Of a stretch of 64,000 nucleotides of DNA, positions 8,429 through 18,390 are shown in pieces. The stretch comes from Caballeronia sp. GAFFF1 (lineage in GTDB: Bacteria; Pseudomonadota; Gammaproteobacteria; Burkholderiales; Burkholderiaceae). Where the stretch lies: the NCBI RefSeq assembly GCF_023630705.1, contig NZ_JALQEM010000004.1, positions 1-64,000 on the forward strand, in the 5' to 3' direction. Under the pieces are notes generated by a model that did no database searches, was not told where the DNA came from, and worked only from the letters and a program-made list of their open reading frames with translations. Within the stretch, counting starts at the first letter, position 1, and every line of letters begins with the position of its first letter. The translations under genes were made by a program, and so were the position numbers.

Positions 8429-8821
8429 ATGATCGGTAACTGGAACTACGGTACGGGCCGCCGCAAGAGCGCCGTCGCTCGTGTCTTCATCAAGTCGGGC
8501 AAGGGCGAGATCATCGTCAATGGCAAGCCCATCGCCGACTATTTCTCGCGCGAAACGTCGCTGATGATCGTGCGTCAACCGCTGGAACTCACGAACCACG
8601 CCACCACGTTCGACATCAAGGTCAACGTGAACGGCGGCGGCGAAACGGGTCAGGCAGGCGCGGTCCGCCACGGCATCACCCGTGCGCTGATGGACTACGA
8701 CGCAACGCTCAAGTCGCAACTGTCGAACGCTGGCTTCGTCACGCGTGACGCGCGTGAAGTGGAACGTAAGAAGGTCGGTTTCCACAAGGCACGCCGCAGG
8801 AAGCAATTCTCGAAGCGTTAA
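8429..8821 (+). CDS. rpsI: 30S ribosomal protein S9
   Basis: Small-subunit protein whose basic C-terminal tail reaches the tRNA in the P site. The 130-residue chain is standard: [17 protein letters not shown] near residues 8-24, [19 protein letters not shown] near 70-88, and the conserved end [17 protein letters not shown] with its terminal Lys-Arg. GGGAG precedes the start in the 10-base gap after rplM. An inverted repeat and an intrinsic terminator follow the stop. Confidence 0.98.
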   Translation: MIGNWNYGTGRRKSAVARVFIKSGKGEIIVNGKPIADYFSRETSLMIVRQPLELTNHATTFDIKVNVNGGGETGQAGAVRHGITRALMDYDATLKSQLSNAGFVTRDAREVERKKVGFHKARRRKQFSKR

Positions 8822-8862
8822 TCGCTTCGGGTTTCGCCGGTTCTGCCGGCGAAGCTGCTGCG

Positions 8863-8905
8863 AAAGCCGCCCGCACTGCAAGGTGCCGGCGGCTTTTTCT
8901 TTTTG
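8863..8905 (+). terminator. Intrinsic terminator of rplM-rpsI
   Basis: AAAGCCGCC (8863-8871) pairs with GGCGGCTTT (8888-8896), with an inner GCAC/GTGC, then a T-rich run to 8905. A second hairpin (TTCGCCGG 8833-8840 with 8846-8853) precedes it in the 3' region. Confidence 0.85.
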
Positions 8906-9020
8906 CCGCAATTTGCCCGAATCAGTCGAATTTGCATATAGCCTCTTGATTCCATGGGCTTTCGGCACGATTTTGAGATCAGCCCTACAATAGCGGCTAG
9001 AAGCTAAATTGGAGAGTTCA

Positions 9021-9386
9021 ATGAGCGCAGTCAGCGACACCCCCACGACCGAAATGCCGATGCCGTTCGTCTTCACCGACGCTGCTGCCGACAAGGTCAA
9101 GCAATTGATCGACGAAGAAGGCAATCCGGATCTGAAGCTGCGCGTGTTCGTGCAAGGCGGCGGATGCTCGGGCTTCCAGTACGGTTTCACGTTCGACGAA
9201 GAAATCAACGAAGACGACACCGTGATGGACAAAAGCGGCGTGCAATTGCTGGTCGATTCGATGAGCTATCAATACCTCGTCGGCGCGGAAATCGACTATA
9301 AGGACGATCTCAACGGCGCGCAGTTCGTGATCAAGAATCCGAACGCGACCACGACTTGCGGATGCGGTTCGTCGTTCTCGGTCTGA
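9021..9386 (+). CDS. erpA: Iron-sulfur cluster insertion protein ErpA
   Basis: A-type carrier that delivers Fe-S clusters to apoproteins, including isoprenoid-synthesis enzymes in E. coli. The three cluster-binding cysteines are visible: one in [12 protein letters not shown] near residue 48 and two in the C-terminal [11 protein letters not shown]. The start at 9021 (MSAVSD) is chosen because GGAGAG lies 5-10 bases upstream; an in-frame ATG at 9009 would add four residues and overlap that site. The product is 121 residues. It is a single-gene unit with its own terminator. Confidence 0.94.
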   Translation: MSAVSDTPTTEMPMPFVFTDAAADKVKQLIDEEGNPDLKLRVFVQGGGCSGFQYGFTFDEEINEDDTVMDKSGVQLLVDSMSYQYLVGAEIDYKDDLNGAQFVIKNPNATTTCGCGSSFSV

Positions 9387-9415
9387 GCGCCGAGCGCAGT
9401 CTGATGTTTGATGAC

Positions 9416-9441
9416 AAACGGAGCCTTCGGGCTCCGTTTTT
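9416..9441 (+). terminator. Intrinsic terminator of erpA
   Basis: ACGGAGCC (9418-9425) pairs with GGCTCCGT (9430-9437) around a short loop and is followed by T-rich sequence. It lies just before the end of the convergent anmK. Confidence 0.85.
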
Positions 9442-9462
9442 CGTTTCCGCTCGCCAAAGCGT

Positions 9463-10614
9463 TCAGCGCGGGTAGATCGCGCCCAGCACGCGCTCGCCCG
9501 CCGCGCCCGTCACCGACGCGAGATTGCCGGGCTCGCGCGCCACGCAGCGCATCGCTAGCCAGGCGAACGCGAACGCTTCGACTTGCTGCGGCGGCACGCC
9601 GAGCGCCTCGGTGGTCATGACGGGCACGCCCGAGACGCCGGTTTCATCGAGCGCCTGTTGCAGCATTTGCATGAGCACCGGATTGCGCGCGCCGCCGCCG
9701 CACACGTAGACAGCGCGGGCGTCGGACGCGTGGCGCTCTATCTCGCGCGCGACCGTCACGGCCGTGAGCGCGGTGAGCGTTGCTTGCACGTCGGCGGGGG
9801 CGAGCGCCGCGAAGGGCGCGAGCTTGGCATCGAGCCACGCCGGATTGAAGAGATCGCGGCCGGTGCTTTTCGGCGGCGCTTCCTCGAAAAACGGCTCGTC
9901 GAGCAGCGCGTTGAGCAGCGGCCGATTCACCTCGCCGCGCGCCGCGAACTTTCCGCCGTCGTCGTACGGCTTGTTCAGATGCCGGTGCGCCCATTCATCC
10001 AGCAACGCGTTCGCCGGGCCGCAGTCGAAGCCGCGTACCGCGCCGCTCGCCGCCAGAACCGTGATATTGCTGATGCCGCCGAGATTGCAGACGACGCGCG
10101 TCTCGTTCTTCGCGCCGAAAATCGTCGCATGAAAAGCCGGCACGAGCGGCGCGCCCTGACCGCCGGCGGCTACGTCGCGGCTGCGAAAATCGGCGATCAC
10201 GTCGATGTTCGTCATCTCGGCGAGCAACGCGGGATTGTTGATCTGCCGCGTGTACCCCTTTTCCGGCCGATGCCGCACCGTTTGACCGTGCACGCCGATC
10301 GCGCGCACCTTCGTCGACGAATAGCCGCTCACGCTCTGCAACTCGTGGCAGCAGACGGCGTAGCGCGTGGCGAGCGCATTGCCGGCGAGCGCCTCGCGTT
10401 CCAGTTCGTTGTCGCCCGGCGCCTGCAACGCGAAGAGCGCGTCGCGCAGGCCCTCGGAGAAGGACACGTGCGCCTCGCCGAGCACGACCGGCGGCTTGCC
10501 CGCGGCGAACTGCACCGCGACGCCGTCGACGCCGTCCATGCTCGTGCCGGACATCAGGCCGAAGTACACGCCGTCTGCCTTGCCGGGTTCGATTACTTCG
10601 GCTTTTTTCCCCAC
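9463..10614 (-). CDS. anmK: Anhydro-N-acetylmuramic acid kinase
   Basis: Phosphorylates and opens 1,6-anhydro-MurNAc to MurNAc-6-phosphate during peptidoglycan recycling. The 383-residue chain carries the family signature [16 protein letters not shown] near residues 18-33 (ATP-binding loop). It also has [14 protein letters not shown] near 109-122, [13 protein letters not shown] near 174-186, [12 protein letters not shown] near 196-207 and the late [14 protein letters not shown] near 309-322. The start follows no strong ribosome site; the N-terminal 15 residues are variable in the family. It is convergent with erpA and divergent from tyrS. Confidence 0.94.
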   Translation of the reverse strand: MGKKAEVIEPGKADGVYFGLMSGTSMDGVDGVAVQFAAGKPPVVLGEAHVSFSEGLRDALFALQAPGDNELEREALAGNALATRYAVCCHELQSVSGYSSTKVRAIGVHGQTVRHRPEKGYTRQINNPALLAEMTNIDVIADFRSRDVAAGGQGAPLVPAFHATIFGAKNETRVVCNLGGISNITVLAASGAVRGFDCGPANALLDEWAHRHLNKPYDDGGKFAARGEVNRPLLNALLDEPFFEEAPPKSTGRDLFNPAWLDAKLAPFAALAPADVQATLTALTAVTVAREIERHASDARAVYVCGGGARNPVLMQMLQQALDETGVSGVPVMTTEALGVPPQQVEAFAFAWLAMRCVAREPGNLASVTGAAGERVLGAIYPR

Positions 10615-10700
10615 GTTCCCCTCCTCGTCGATGCTCGTCGGTGCTTGTCCATCAACGCGGGATTATCCGCGCATCCGTGCCGATCGTTAAGACGCGGCCG

Positions 10701-10728
10701 CCGCCCGCCGCCCGCCGCCCGCCGCCGG
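10701..10728. repeat. Heptanucleotide repeat (CCGCCCG) x3 plus one variant
   Basis: Three exact copies of CCGCCCG (10701-10721) and an imperfect fourth (10722-10728) in the anmK-tyrS divergent intergenic region. The tract could vary in length by slippage. Confidence 0.7.
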
Positions 10729-10879
10729 ACATCCGCGCGCCGCCGAACGGACCGAATGCGTGCCTCATCGCGTAAAATCGTGAGCCTGAACAAGCCATTA
10801 CGCCCATCACGCCATTAAGCACCGCGCGAGGCCGTCCAGGACGGCGCCATCGCAATCTTTCACATCACAAGCCGCAAGC

Positions 10880-12136
10880 ATGACCACTGACTCCAACGCT
10901 TCTTCCGCGCCGCCGCGCGAGGCCTTTCCGATCACCGACGACGTGCGCGCCGCCCTCGCGATCGCCAAGCGCGGCTGCGACGAACTGCTGATCGAAGACG
11001 AGTTCGCGCAGAAGCTCGCACGGAGCGCCGCCACGGGCAAACCGTTGCGCATCAAGCTCGGGCTGGACCCGACCGCGCCGGACATTCACATCGGCCATAC
11101 GGTGGTGCTCAACAAGATGCGCCAGTTGCAGGACCTCGGGCATCAGGTGATTTTCCTGATCGGTGACTTCACGTCGCTGATCGGCGATCCGTCCGGCCGC
11201 AACGCCACGCGCCCGCCGCTCACGCGCGAGCAGATCGAAATGAACGCCAAGACGTATTTCGAGCAGGCGTCGCTGGTGCTCGACCGCGAGAAAACCGAGA
11301 TTCGCTACAACAGCGAATGGTCCATGCCGCTCGGCGCGGACGGCATGATCAAGCTGGCCTCGCGCTACACGGTGGCGCGCATTCTCGAACGCGAAGATTT
11401 CACCAAGCGTTTCCAGACCGGCGTGCCCATCTCGATTCACGAATTCCTTTATCCGCTGATGCAGGGCTACGACTCGGTGGCGCTCAACGCGGATCTCGAA
11501 CTCGGCGGCACGGATCAGAAGTTCAACCTGCTGGTCGGCCGCGAATTGCAGAAGCAATATGGCCAGGAGCAGCAATGCATTCTGACGATGCCGCTGCTCG
11601 AAGGGCTCGACGGCGTCGAAAAGATGTCGAAGTCGAAGCATAACTATGTCGGCATCAGCGAGAAGCCGACCGAGATGTTCGGCAAGCTGATGAGCATCTC
11701 CGACGCGCTCATGTGGCGTTACTTCGAGCTGCTGTCGTTCCGCAGCATGGAAGAGATCGCGCGCTTCAGGCAGGAAGCCGAAGGCGGCCGCAATCCGCGC
11801 GACTTCAAGGTAATGCTCGCGCAGGAAATCGTCGCGCGGTTCCATTCGCCGGCGGACGCCGAGCGCGCGCTCGAAGACTTCAACCATCGCGCGAAGGGCG
11901 GCGTGCCGGACGATATTCCGACCGTCACGCTCGCGGGCGCGCCGCTTGCCATCGGCCAGTTGCTCAAGCAGGCGGGGCTCGTGCCGTCTACGAGCGAGGC
12001 GCTGCGCAACATCGAGCAGGGCGGCGTGAAGATCGACGGCGCGACGGTGTCCGACAAGGGTTTGAAGGTCGAGCCGGGCGAGTTCGTCGTGCAGGTAGGC
12101 AAGCGCCGCTTCGCGCGCATCACGCTTACGGCGTAA
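10880..12136 (+). CDS. tyrS: Tyrosyl-tRNA synthetase
   Basis: Class I synthetase that charges tRNA-Tyr. The 418-residue enzyme has the HIGH motif literally ([15 protein letters not shown] near residues 57-71) and [12 protein letters not shown] near 249-260. The C-terminal S4 RNA-binding domain occupies roughly 350-415 ([19 protein letters not shown]). The literal HIGH and length point to the TyrZ-like bacterial subgroup rather than the E. coli TyrS type. A weak -10 (TAAAAT, 10773-10778) lies upstream. dtd begins four bases after the stop, linking charging with D-Tyr editing. Confidence 0.97.
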   Translation: MTTDSNASSAPPREAFPITDDVRAALAIAKRGCDELLIEDEFAQKLARSAATGKPLRIKLGLDPTAPDIHIGHTVVLNKMRQLQDLGHQVIFLIGDFTSLIGDPSGRNATRPPLTREQIEMNAKTYFEQASLVLDREKTEIRYNSEWSMPLGADGMIKLASRYTVARILEREDFTKRFQTGVPISIHEFLYPLMQGYDSVALNADLELGGTDQKFNLLVGRELQKQYGQEQQCILTMPLLEGLDGVEKMSKSKHNYVGISEKPTEMFGKLMSISDALMWRYFELLSFRSMEEIARFRQEAEGGRNPRDFKVMLAQEIVARFHSPADAERALEDFNHRAKGGVPDDIPTVTLAGAPLAIGQLLKQAGLVPSTSEALRNIEQGGVKIDGATVSDKGLKVEPGEFVVQVGKRRFARITLTA

Positions 12137-12140
12137 GCGG

Positions 12141-12599
12141 ATGATCGCCCTTATCCAACGAGTGCGGCGCGCGGACGTGCGCGTCGGCGAGCGCGTGACC
12201 GGCGCGATCGACGCGGGCCTGCTCGCGCTCGTCTGCGCCGAACGGGGCGACAACGAAGCCGCAGCCGACAAGCTGCTCGCGAAGATGCTGGCGTATCGCG
12301 TGTTCAGCGACGCGGCGGGCAAGATGAACCTGTCCGTGCAGAACATCGACGGCGCAGGGCGGGCGGGCGGCGTGCTGCTCGTGTCGCAATTCACGCTCGC
12401 CGCCGATACGTCGAGCGGACTGCGCCCGAGCTTCACGCCGGCCGCGCCGCCCGACGAGGGGAAACGGCTCTTCGATTACTTCGTGCGCGAGGCGCGGGCG
12501 AAGCATCCGATCGTCGAGACCGGCGAATTCGGCGCCGAGATGCAGGTGTCGCTCGTCAACGACGGGCCGGTCACGTTCTGGCTGCAGGTGCGGCCATGA
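12141..12599 (+). CDS. dtd: D-aminoacyl-tRNA deacylase
   Basis: Removes D-amino acids mischarged onto tRNA, protecting translation. The 152-residue protein shows the DTD signatures: [16 protein letters not shown] at the start, [20 protein letters not shown] near residues 77-96 (active-site SQFTL motif) and the Gly-cisPro-like [12 protein letters not shown] near the C-terminus. It sits four bases after tyrS, fitting since D-tyrosine mischarging by TyrRS is its classic substrate. Its stop overlaps the next start (ATGA at 12596-12599). Confidence 0.95.
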   Translation: MIALIQRVRRADVRVGERVTGAIDAGLLALVCAERGDNEAAADKLLAKMLAYRVFSDAAGKMNLSVQNIDGAGRAGGVLLVSQFTLAADTSSGLRPSFTPAAPPDEGKRLFDYFVREARAKHPIVETGEFGAEMQVSLVNDGPVTFWLQVRP

Positions 12600-13243
12600 C
12601 GACTCAGGTCTTGTTCATCCGCCACGGCGAGACCGACTGGAATCGCGTGAAGCGCATTCAGGGGCATATCGACATTCCGCTGTCCGTGCATGGCGTGCTG
12701 CAAGCCGAGCAACTGGGCGCGCGTCTCGCGCGGGAGGGGCGGCTCGACGCCGTCTACAGCAGCGATCTTCTACGCGCGCAACAGACCGCCCGCCCGTTTT
12801 CCGATGCGCTCAAACTCGACCTCCGCTTGTCCGAAGCCTTGCGCGAACGAAACTACGGCGCGTTTCAGGGCCACGACAGCGACGAAATCAGCGAGAAGTT
12901 TCCGGCCGAGTACGTCGAATGGCAAACGCGCGATCCCGGCTTCACGCCGCCCGGCGGCGAATCGCTGCGCGTCTTCTATCACCGCGTGATTCACGCAATG
13001 GAGCCGATCGTCGCCGCGCATCCGGGCGGGCGCATCGCGTGTGTGGCGCACGGCGGCGTGCTCGACTGCATCTACCGGTTCGCGATGAAACTGCCGCTCG
13101 ACGCGCCGCGCAACTGGCCGCTGCTCAATTGCAGCCTCAACGTGGTCGATTACGACGGCGGCCACGCGACGGTGGTGTCATGGGGTGATGTAACCCATCT
13201 CGCCACCGATACCGCCGACGACAGCCTGCGCAAGACAGCCTAG
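12596..13243 (+). CDS. Histidine phosphatase family protein (phosphoglycerate mutase-like)
   Basis: A 215-residue member of the histidine phosphatase superfamily. The phosphate-accepting histidine is in [19 protein letters not shown] near residues 5-23. The second arginine and glutamate lie in [14 protein letters not shown] and [16 protein letters not shown], and the second catalytic histidine is in [13 protein letters not shown] near 145-157. Length and pattern resemble cofactor-dependent mutase-like phosphatases such as GpmB/CobC relatives, and no cobalamin-synthesis genes are nearby. It is translationally coupled to dtd. Its stop overlaps the stop of the convergent DUF2236 gene in a shared CTAG. 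Confidence 0.85.
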   Translation: MTTQVLFIRHGETDWNRVKRIQGHIDIPLSVHGVLQAEQLGARLAREGRLDAVYSSDLLRAQQTARPFSDALKLDLRLSEALRERNYGAFQGHDSDEISEKFPAEYVEWQTRDPGFTPPGGESLRVFYHRVIHAMEPIVAAHPGGRIACVAHGGVLDCIYRFAMKLPLDAPRNWPLLNCSLNVVDYDGGHATVVSWGDVTHLATDTADDSLRKTA

Positions 13244-14142
13244 TCGCTCTTCTTTGCGGCAACTCGCAAGCGCGCACGCTTCGAGATGCCGTTGACGAGC
13301 GCCCAGCGGACGACCGGCGCCATTGCCCGCACGCCGGGACGCGCAATGACCCGCCGCATCGGCGCGAGCGACGACAGGCCGAGCATGGCCTGCGCCCAGT
13401 CGGGCAGCAGATCGACGCCTGCATTGAACACCAGCACGCGCGCCGGTTTCATGACGACGCTTGGCGTCGGCGCATTCTTGAGCACGCGAATGACTTCCTG
13501 GGTGCGCTCGCTTGCGTGCAGATGCGGACGCATGGCGGCGAGATACGCGTCGACCTGCGCGCGCGTGGTCGGCACGTCGCGCGCGCCGAGCAGGCGGGCG
13601 ACGAGCGCCGTTTCTTCGAAGTAGCGGTCCTGATCCGCCTCTGACAGAGCAGGGTTCACGTAGCGCAGATAGCCTTCGAGAAAGCTCGTGACTTCGGCGA
13701 CGTGCACCCATGTCAGAAGATCGGCATCGCTCGCGCGATACGGCCGGCCGTCGGGCGCGGTGCCCGTCACGCCCATATGGATGCCCTTGACGCGCTCGAT
13801 CAGCGCGAGCGCGTCGTGCCGGTTGCCGAACGTGGTTCCCGCGATGAAGGTGGCCGTGCGCCGCAGACGCCCGAGAATATCCGTGCGAAACGTGGAGTGA
13901 TCCCACACGCCCGCGAGCGCCAGCGGATGCAGCGTCTGGAGCAACAGCGCGCTGATGCCGCTCGTCATCATCGACGTGAAATCGGCGTGGACTTTCCAGC
14001 AGATGGTGTCCGGTCCGAAGAGGCCCGGATCGCCCGGCGGCGAGGAGTAATCGAGCGTCGGCCCGCTGCCGGTCGTGAGGTTCGTGATGCCGCGTGCAAT
14101 CGAAGACCGCACGCGCGTGACCAACGTTGCCTGATCCGACAT
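13240..14142 (-). CDS. Oxygenase MpaB family protein (DUF2236)
   Basis: A 300-residue DUF2236/MpaB-type protein. This family includes heme-dependent oxygenases related to latex-clearing protein. Visible blocks are GPDTICWKVHADF near residues 43-55, LLLQTLHPLALAGVWDHSTF near 66-85, RTATFIAGTTFGNRHDAL near 94-111 and LLTWVHVAEVTSFLEGYLRYV near 141-161. Histidines in HPLA and WVHV are candidate heme or metal ligands. It starts 4 bases after the ruvB stop on the same strand, so it probably rides on the ruvCAB transcript, although no functional link is known. Substrate unknown. Confidence 0.78.
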   Translation of the reverse strand: MSDQATLVTRVRSSIARGITNLTTGSGPTLDYSSPPGDPGLFGPDTICWKVHADFTSMMTSGISALLLQTLHPLALAGVWDHSTFRTDILGRLRRTATFIAGTTFGNRHDALALIERVKGIHMGVTGTAPDGRPYRASDADLLTWVHVAEVTSFLEGYLRYVNPALSEADQDRYFEETALVARLLGARDVPTTRAQVDAYLAAMRPHLHASERTQEVIRVLKNAPTPSVVMKPARVLVFNAGVDLLPDWAQAMLGLSSLAPMRRVIARPGVRAMAPVVRWALVNGISKRARLRVAAKKSD

Positions 14143-14145
14143 GCG

Positions 14146-15207
14146 CTAGCCGTTGTTCGCGTCCCAGAGGTCGCGGATCGGGCCGCCGTCCGGCGCGGCG
14201 ATGCCGAAGTGCCGGTACGTCAGCAAGGTCGCGACGCGCCCGCGCGGCGTGCGCTGCAAATAGCCTTGCTGGATCAAATAAGGCTCCAGCACGTCTTCGA
14301 TGGTGTCGCGTTCTTCGCCAATGGCCGCCGCGAGGTTATCGACGCCTACCGGCCCGCCGTCGAACTTGTGCAGGATCGCTTCGAGCAGCTTGCGGTCCAT
14401 CAGGTCGAAGCCGACGGGATCGACGTCCAGCATCTTCAGCGCGGCATCCGCCACTTCCGCCGTGATGCTGCCGTTAGCCTTCACTTCCGCGTAATCGCGC
14501 ACGCGGCGCAGCAGCCGGTTCGCGATACGCGGCGTCCCACGTGAGCGCCGCGCGATTTCCAGCGCGCCTTCTGGCACGATGTCCGCCTTCAGAAGCGACG
14601 CCGAGCGCGACACGATACGCGCGAGCTCGTTCGCGTTGTAGAACTCCAGCCGCGACACGATGCCGAAGCGGTCGCGCAACGGATTCGTCAGCATGCCCGC
14701 GCGCGTGGTCGCGCCGACGAGCGTGAACGGCTGAAGATCCAGCTTGACGCTGCGCGCGGCCGGACCTTCGCCGATCATGATGTCGATCTGATAATCCTCA
14801 AGCGCCGGATAAAGAATTTCCTCGACGACCGGCGAGAGCCGATGAATCTCGTCGATGAAGAGCACGTCGTTCGCTTCGAGATTGGTGAGCAACGCGGCGA
14901 GGTCGCCTGCGCGTTCCAGCACCGGTCCCGACGTCTGCCGCAGATTCACGCCCATTTCCCGCGCGATGATATGCGCGAGCGTGGTCTTGCCCAGACCCGG
15001 CGGACCGAAGAGCAGCACATGATCCAGCGCTTCGGAACGCCGCTTGGCCGCTTCGATGAAGATTTCGAGCTGCCCGCGCACCTTCTCTTGCCCCACGTAT
15101 TCGTCGAGCTGGCGCGGTCGCAGCGCGCGCTCGAAGGCTTCTTCGTTCGGCGAGACGGGCGTGGCCGAGATGATGCGTTCGGCGGCGAGTTTGTCGGTTT
15201 CGATCAT
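14146..15207 (-). CDS. ruvB: Holliday junction branch migration helicase RuvB
   Basis: Hexameric AAA+ motor that drives branch migration of Holliday junctions with RuvA. The 353-residue protein has Walker A in [15 protein letters not shown] near residues 65-79, Walker B in [12 protein letters not shown] near 115-126, sensor 1 in VGATTRAG near 164-171 and the arginine finger region [10 protein letters not shown] near 175-184. The C-terminal winged-helix DNA-binding domain ends in [17 protein letters not shown]. Order on the minus strand is ruvC-ruvA-ruvB. Confidence 0.97.
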   Translation of the reverse strand: MIETDKLAAERIISATPVSPNEEAFERALRPRQLDEYVGQEKVRGQLEIFIEAAKRRSEALDHVLLFGPPGLGKTTLAHIIAREMGVNLRQTSGPVLERAGDLAALLTNLEANDVLFIDEIHRLSPVVEEILYPALEDYQIDIMIGEGPAARSVKLDLQPFTLVGATTRAGMLTNPLRDRFGIVSRLEFYNANELARIVSRSASLLKADIVPEGALEIARRSRGTPRIANRLLRRVRDYAEVKANGSITAEVADAALKMLDVDPVGFDLMDRKLLEAILHKFDGGPVGVDNLAAAIGEERDTIEDVLEPYLIQQGYLQRTPRGRVATLLTYRHFGIAAPDGGPIRDLWDANNG

Positions 15208-15287
15208 GAGTCGATTGTACAGCGAGCCTTCTCGCCGCGAACCTGGCCGAACGGCCTAGTGGCGCACAGCGCCAGGCGACCGGAGAA

Positions 15288-15869
15288 TCAGGCTTTCGAG
15301 AGCGCCTTCAAGGCGAGCTTGATGCCTTCCGAGACGCCCGTTCCCGCCGGCACGTTCTTGATGGCGGCGAGGGCTTCCTTCTCGGAATAGCCGAGCGCGA
15401 GCAGCGCATTGAGAATGTCGGACGCATGGTCGGACTGCGAAGCGGCACTCGCCATTGCGCCGAGATCGGCGCCGAGCTTGCCCTTCAGTTCGAGCAGCAG
15501 GCGTTCGGCCGTCTTCTTGCCGATGCCCGGCACGCGCGTGAGGCGCGCGGTGTCTTGAGTCGTCACGGTCTGCGCGAGCTCTTGCACGCTCATGCCCGAA
15601 AGCACCGCGAGCGCCATGCGCGCGCCGATGCCGCTGATCTTTAACAATTCGCGAAACGTTGAGCGTTCCTGCGACGTGAGAAAGCCGTAGAGCAAGTGCG
15701 CGTCCTCGCGCACGATCATCTGCGTGAGCAGCACGACCTTGTCGCCCGCGTTCGGCAGGTTGTAGAACGTGCTCATCGGCACGTCGATTTCATAGCCGAC
15801 GCCGTTGCAGTCGACGAGCAGGTGCGGCGGATTTTTTTCCAGCAGAACGCCGGCGATGCGACCAATCAT
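15288..15869 (-). CDS. ruvA: Holliday junction DNA-binding protein RuvA
   Basis: Tetrameric junction-binding protein that loads RuvB. The 193-residue chain has the N-terminal OB-fold ([20 protein letters not shown]), tandem helix-hairpin-helix motifs around residues 72-130 ([15 protein letters not shown] and [19 protein letters not shown]), and a C-terminal RuvB-binding domain from about 150 ([18 protein letters not shown]). It lies 24 bases after ruvC and 80 bases before ruvB. Confidence 0.97.
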   Translation of the reverse strand: MIGRIAGVLLEKNPPHLLVDCNGVGYEIDVPMSTFYNLPNAGDKVVLLTQMIVREDAHLLYGFLTSQERSTFRELLKISGIGARMALAVLSGMSVQELAQTVTTQDTARLTRVPGIGKKTAERLLLELKGKLGADLGAMASAASQSDHASDILNALLALGYSEKEALAAIKNVPAGTGVSEGIKLALKALSKA

Positions 15870-15893
15870 GTTTGCGTTATCGAATGAAGAGAT

Positions 15894-16436
15894 TTAGCCG
15901 ATGAGCCTGCCGCGCCGCACGCGCAAGCCTTTCTTCGCGAGCGACGGCGCAATGCCGCCGAGCGTGGCGAGCCCCGTGCCCCCGTGCGCGTGACAGATGG
16001 CCATGCCGAGCGCGTCGGCCGCGTCGGTGCTCGGCACGCCCGAGAGATTGAGCAGGCGCACGACCATCTGCTGCATCTGCTCCTTGGTCGCGCGGCCGTA
16101 GCCGACAACAGCCTGCTTCAGTTGCAGCGCCGTGTATTCGGCGACCGGCACGCCGCTCGCGACAAGCCCGCAGATGGCCGCGCCGCGCGCCTGCCCGAGC
16201 AGTAGCGTCGATTGCGGATTGACGTTGACGAAGACTTTCTCGATGGCCGCCTGATCCGGATTGTGCTGCCGGATAAGCGTCGAAATGCCGTCGAAGATGG
16301 TGTTCAGGCGCGAAGGCAAATCGGCGTCGGCCGTCTTGATGACGCCGCTCGTCACATAGTTGAGCGAGTGCCCCGCCATGTCGATGATGCCGAAGCCCGT
16401 CACGCGCAGGCCGGGGTCGATGCCTAAGATTCTCAT
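15894..16436 (-). CDS. ruvC: Crossover junction endodeoxyribonuclease RuvC
   Basis: Resolvase that nicks Holliday junctions symmetrically. I start it at 16436 ([16 protein letters not shown]), the universal RuvC N-terminus; the open frame runs 23 codons further upstream, but those residues are not family-like. The four acidic catalytic residues are apparent: D7 in GIDPG, E in AAIEKVFV near residue 68, and the pair of aspartates in [14 protein letters not shown] near 137-148. The product has 180 residues. It heads the ruvCAB block, downstream of purH. Confidence 0.96.
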   Translation of the reverse strand: MRILGIDPGLRVTGFGIIDMAGHSLNYVTSGVIKTADADLPSRLNTIFDGISTLIRQHNPDQAAIEKVFVNVNPQSTLLLGQARGAAICGLVASGVPVAEYTALQLKQAVVGYGRATKEQMQQMVVRLLNLSGVPSTDAADALGMAICHAHGGTGLATLGGIAPSLAKKGLRVRRGRLIG

Positions 16437-16526
16437 TCGTTCGCGATGCGGCTCGTCCAAAGTGAAATGGCCTGCTTGCGCCGTTCCGAAGCGCAAACAG
16501 GCCAATACTAAATGAACTTGCCGCGA

Positions 16527-18092
16527 TTAATGGCGGAAATGGCGCGTGCCCGTAAGAATCATCGCGACGTTGTGCTCATCGGCGGCGGCGACCACTTCGT
16601 CGTCGCGCATGGAGCCGCCCGGCTGGATCACGCAGGTCGCGCCCGCGTTCACCACAACGTCGAGGCCGTCGCGGAACGGGAAGAACGCATCCGATGCCAC
16701 CGCCGAGCCGTTGAGCGAGAGTCCTGCATTCTGCGCCTTGATGCCCGCAATGCGCGCCGAATCCACGCGGCTCATCTGGCCCGCGCCGACGCCGAGCGTC
16801 ATGCCGCCGCCGCAGAACACGATCGCGTTCGACTTCACGAACTTCGCCACGCGCCAGGCGAACATCAGATCGTCCATTTCCTTCGGCGTCGGATGGCGCT
16901 TGGTCACGACGCGCAGTTCATGCGGCTGCACGTTCTTCGAATCGAGCGATTGAACCAGCAGACCGCCGCCCACGCGCTTCAGGTCGAATGCGTTGTGGCC
17001 GTCGCCCAGCGCGATTTGCAGCAAGCGCACGTTCTGCTTCGCGACGAACACGGCGCGCGCGGCTTCGCTGAACGAAGGCGCGATCAGCACTTCGACGAAC
17101 TGCTTCGCCACGGCCTGCGCCGCCGCTTCGTCCACTTCGCGATTGAACGCGATGATGCCGCCGAACGCCGAGGTCGGATCGGTCTGGAAGGCCTTCGAGT
17201 AAGCCTCGTGCGCGTTCGCGCCGATGGCGACGCCGCACGGATTCGCGTGCTTGATGATGACGCATGCGGGCGCGTCGAAGGTCTTCACGCATTCCCACGC
17301 AGCGTCGGAATCGGCGATGTTGTTGTACGAGAGTTCCTTGCCCTGCAACTGCTCGTAGTTGGCGAGCGCGCCGGCGGGCACCGAAAGATCGCGGTAGAAC
17401 GCCGCGCTTTGATGCGGGTTTTCGCCGTAGCGCAAGTCCTGCACTTTCTCGAACGCGAGATTGAACGTGGCGGGGTAGGTGTTGCGCTCGCTATGCTGAA
17501 GCGTTTCGGTAAGGCTCGTCAGATAGTTGGTAATCGCGCCGTCGTACTGCGCGGTGTGCGCGAAGACCTTGGTCGCGAGCCGGAAGTTCGTCGCGTAGCC
17601 GATGCTGTTGTCGTTCGCGCGCATTTCGTCGAGCACGGCGGCATAGTCGGCCGGATCGACGATGACGGTTACATCGCGATGATTCTTCGCCGCCGAGCGC
17701 AGCATGGTCGGACCGCCGATGTCGATGTTCTCGATCGCGTCTTCCAGCGAGCATTGTTCCTTCGCCACCGTCTGCACGAACGGATACAGATTGACGACGA
17801 GCAGGTCGATCGTCGGAATGTCGTGTTTTTCGAGTGCGGCCATGTGCTCCGGCAGATCACGGCGGGCGAGAATGCCGCCGTGCACCTTGGGATGCAGCGT
17901 CTTCACGCGCCCATCCAGCATTTCCGGGAAGCCGGTGTAGTCGGCGACTTCGGTCACGGGCAGTCCCGCGTCCGCGAGCAGTTTCGCCGTGCCGCCGGTC
18001 GAAAGAAGCCTGACGCCGAGCTGCGAGAGCGATTGGGCGAATTCGACGATGCCGGACTTGTCGGAAACCGAGATGAGCGCTTGCTTGATCAT
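16527..18092 (-). CDS. purH: Bifunctional AICAR formyltransferase / IMP cyclohydrolase
   Basis: Last two steps of purine synthesis to IMP. The 521-residue enzyme (start [14 protein letters not shown] at 18092; an ATG nine bases upstream is possible) has the N-terminal IMP cyclohydrolase domain, with [10 protein letters not shown] near 34-43 and [13 protein letters not shown] near 67-79. The C-terminal formyltransferase domain has [15 protein letters not shown] near 202-216, the catalytic [11 protein letters not shown] near 263-273 and a terminal [17 protein letters not shown] block. It lies between fis and ruvC on the minus strand, a familiar Burkholderiaceae order. Confidence 0.97.
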   Translation of the reverse strand: MIKQALISVSDKSGIVEFAQSLSQLGVRLLSTGGTAKLLADAGLPVTEVADYTGFPEMLDGRVKTLHPKVHGGILARRDLPEHMAALEKHDIPTIDLLVVNLYPFVQTVAKEQCSLEDAIENIDIGGPTMLRSAAKNHRDVTVIVDPADYAAVLDEMRANDNSIGYATNFRLATKVFAHTAQYDGAITNYLTSLTETLQHSERNTYPATFNLAFEKVQDLRYGENPHQSAAFYRDLSVPAGALANYEQLQGKELSYNNIADSDAAWECVKTFDAPACVIIKHANPCGVAIGANAHEAYSKAFQTDPTSAFGGIIAFNREVDEAAAQAVAKQFVEVLIAPSFSEAARAVFVAKQNVRLLQIALGDGHNAFDLKRVGGGLLVQSLDSKNVQPHELRVVTKRHPTPKEMDDLMFAWRVAKFVKSNAIVFCGGGMTLGVGAGQMSRVDSARIAGIKAQNAGLSLNGSAVASDAFFPFRDGLDVVVNAGATCVIQPGGSMRDDEVVAAADEHNVAMILTGTRHFRH

Positions 18093-18156
18093 GATGAACA
18101 CTGAAGCCAGAAAGGATAACCAGGCCGGACTCGAGGCGCGCGCCTTGTCCGAAGAA

Positions 18157-18390
18157 TCAAATCAATCCGTGCTGCTGAAGTTTCTTGCGTAGCGTGTTGC
18201 GGTTGATGCCGAGATACTCTGCGGCGAGCGACTGATTGCCGCCCGCCTGCGCGAGCACCACTTCGAGCATCGGTTTCTCCACGCACGAGATCACCATGTC
18301 GTACACGTCGTGCGGGTTCGAGCCGTCCAGGTCCTGAAAGTAGCTGTCGAGGCTCTGGCGGACGCATTGTTCGATGTTATGTCTGCTCAT
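18157..18390 (-). CDS. fis: Fis family nucleoid-associated regulator
   Basis: Small DNA-bending protein that organises the nucleoid and activates rRNA promoters in enterics. The product (start [10 protein letters not shown] at 18390) is 77 residues, shorter than E. coli Fis (98) because the N-terminal arm is reduced. The C-terminal helix-turn-helix [21 protein letters not shown] (split around residue 60) is clear, as is the dimerisation part [20 protein letters not shown]. Its ATG overlaps the dusB stop (ATGA), matching the conserved dusB-fis coupling known from E. coli. Confidence 0.95.
   Translation of the reverse strand: MSRHNIEQCVRQSLDSYFQDLDGSNPHDVYDMVISCVEKPMLEVVLAQAGGNQSLAAEYLGINRNTLRKKLQQHGLI

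Noticed and set aside
16437..16505. Longer RuvC start
   Set aside because: The added 23 residues are not family-like; RuvC universally begins at MRILGIDPG.
16512..18104. Long open frame on the plus strand opposite purH
   Set aside because: Antisense to a certain gene; GC-rich third positions commonly leave long open antisense frames. The translation is Arg/His-rich and non-protein-like.
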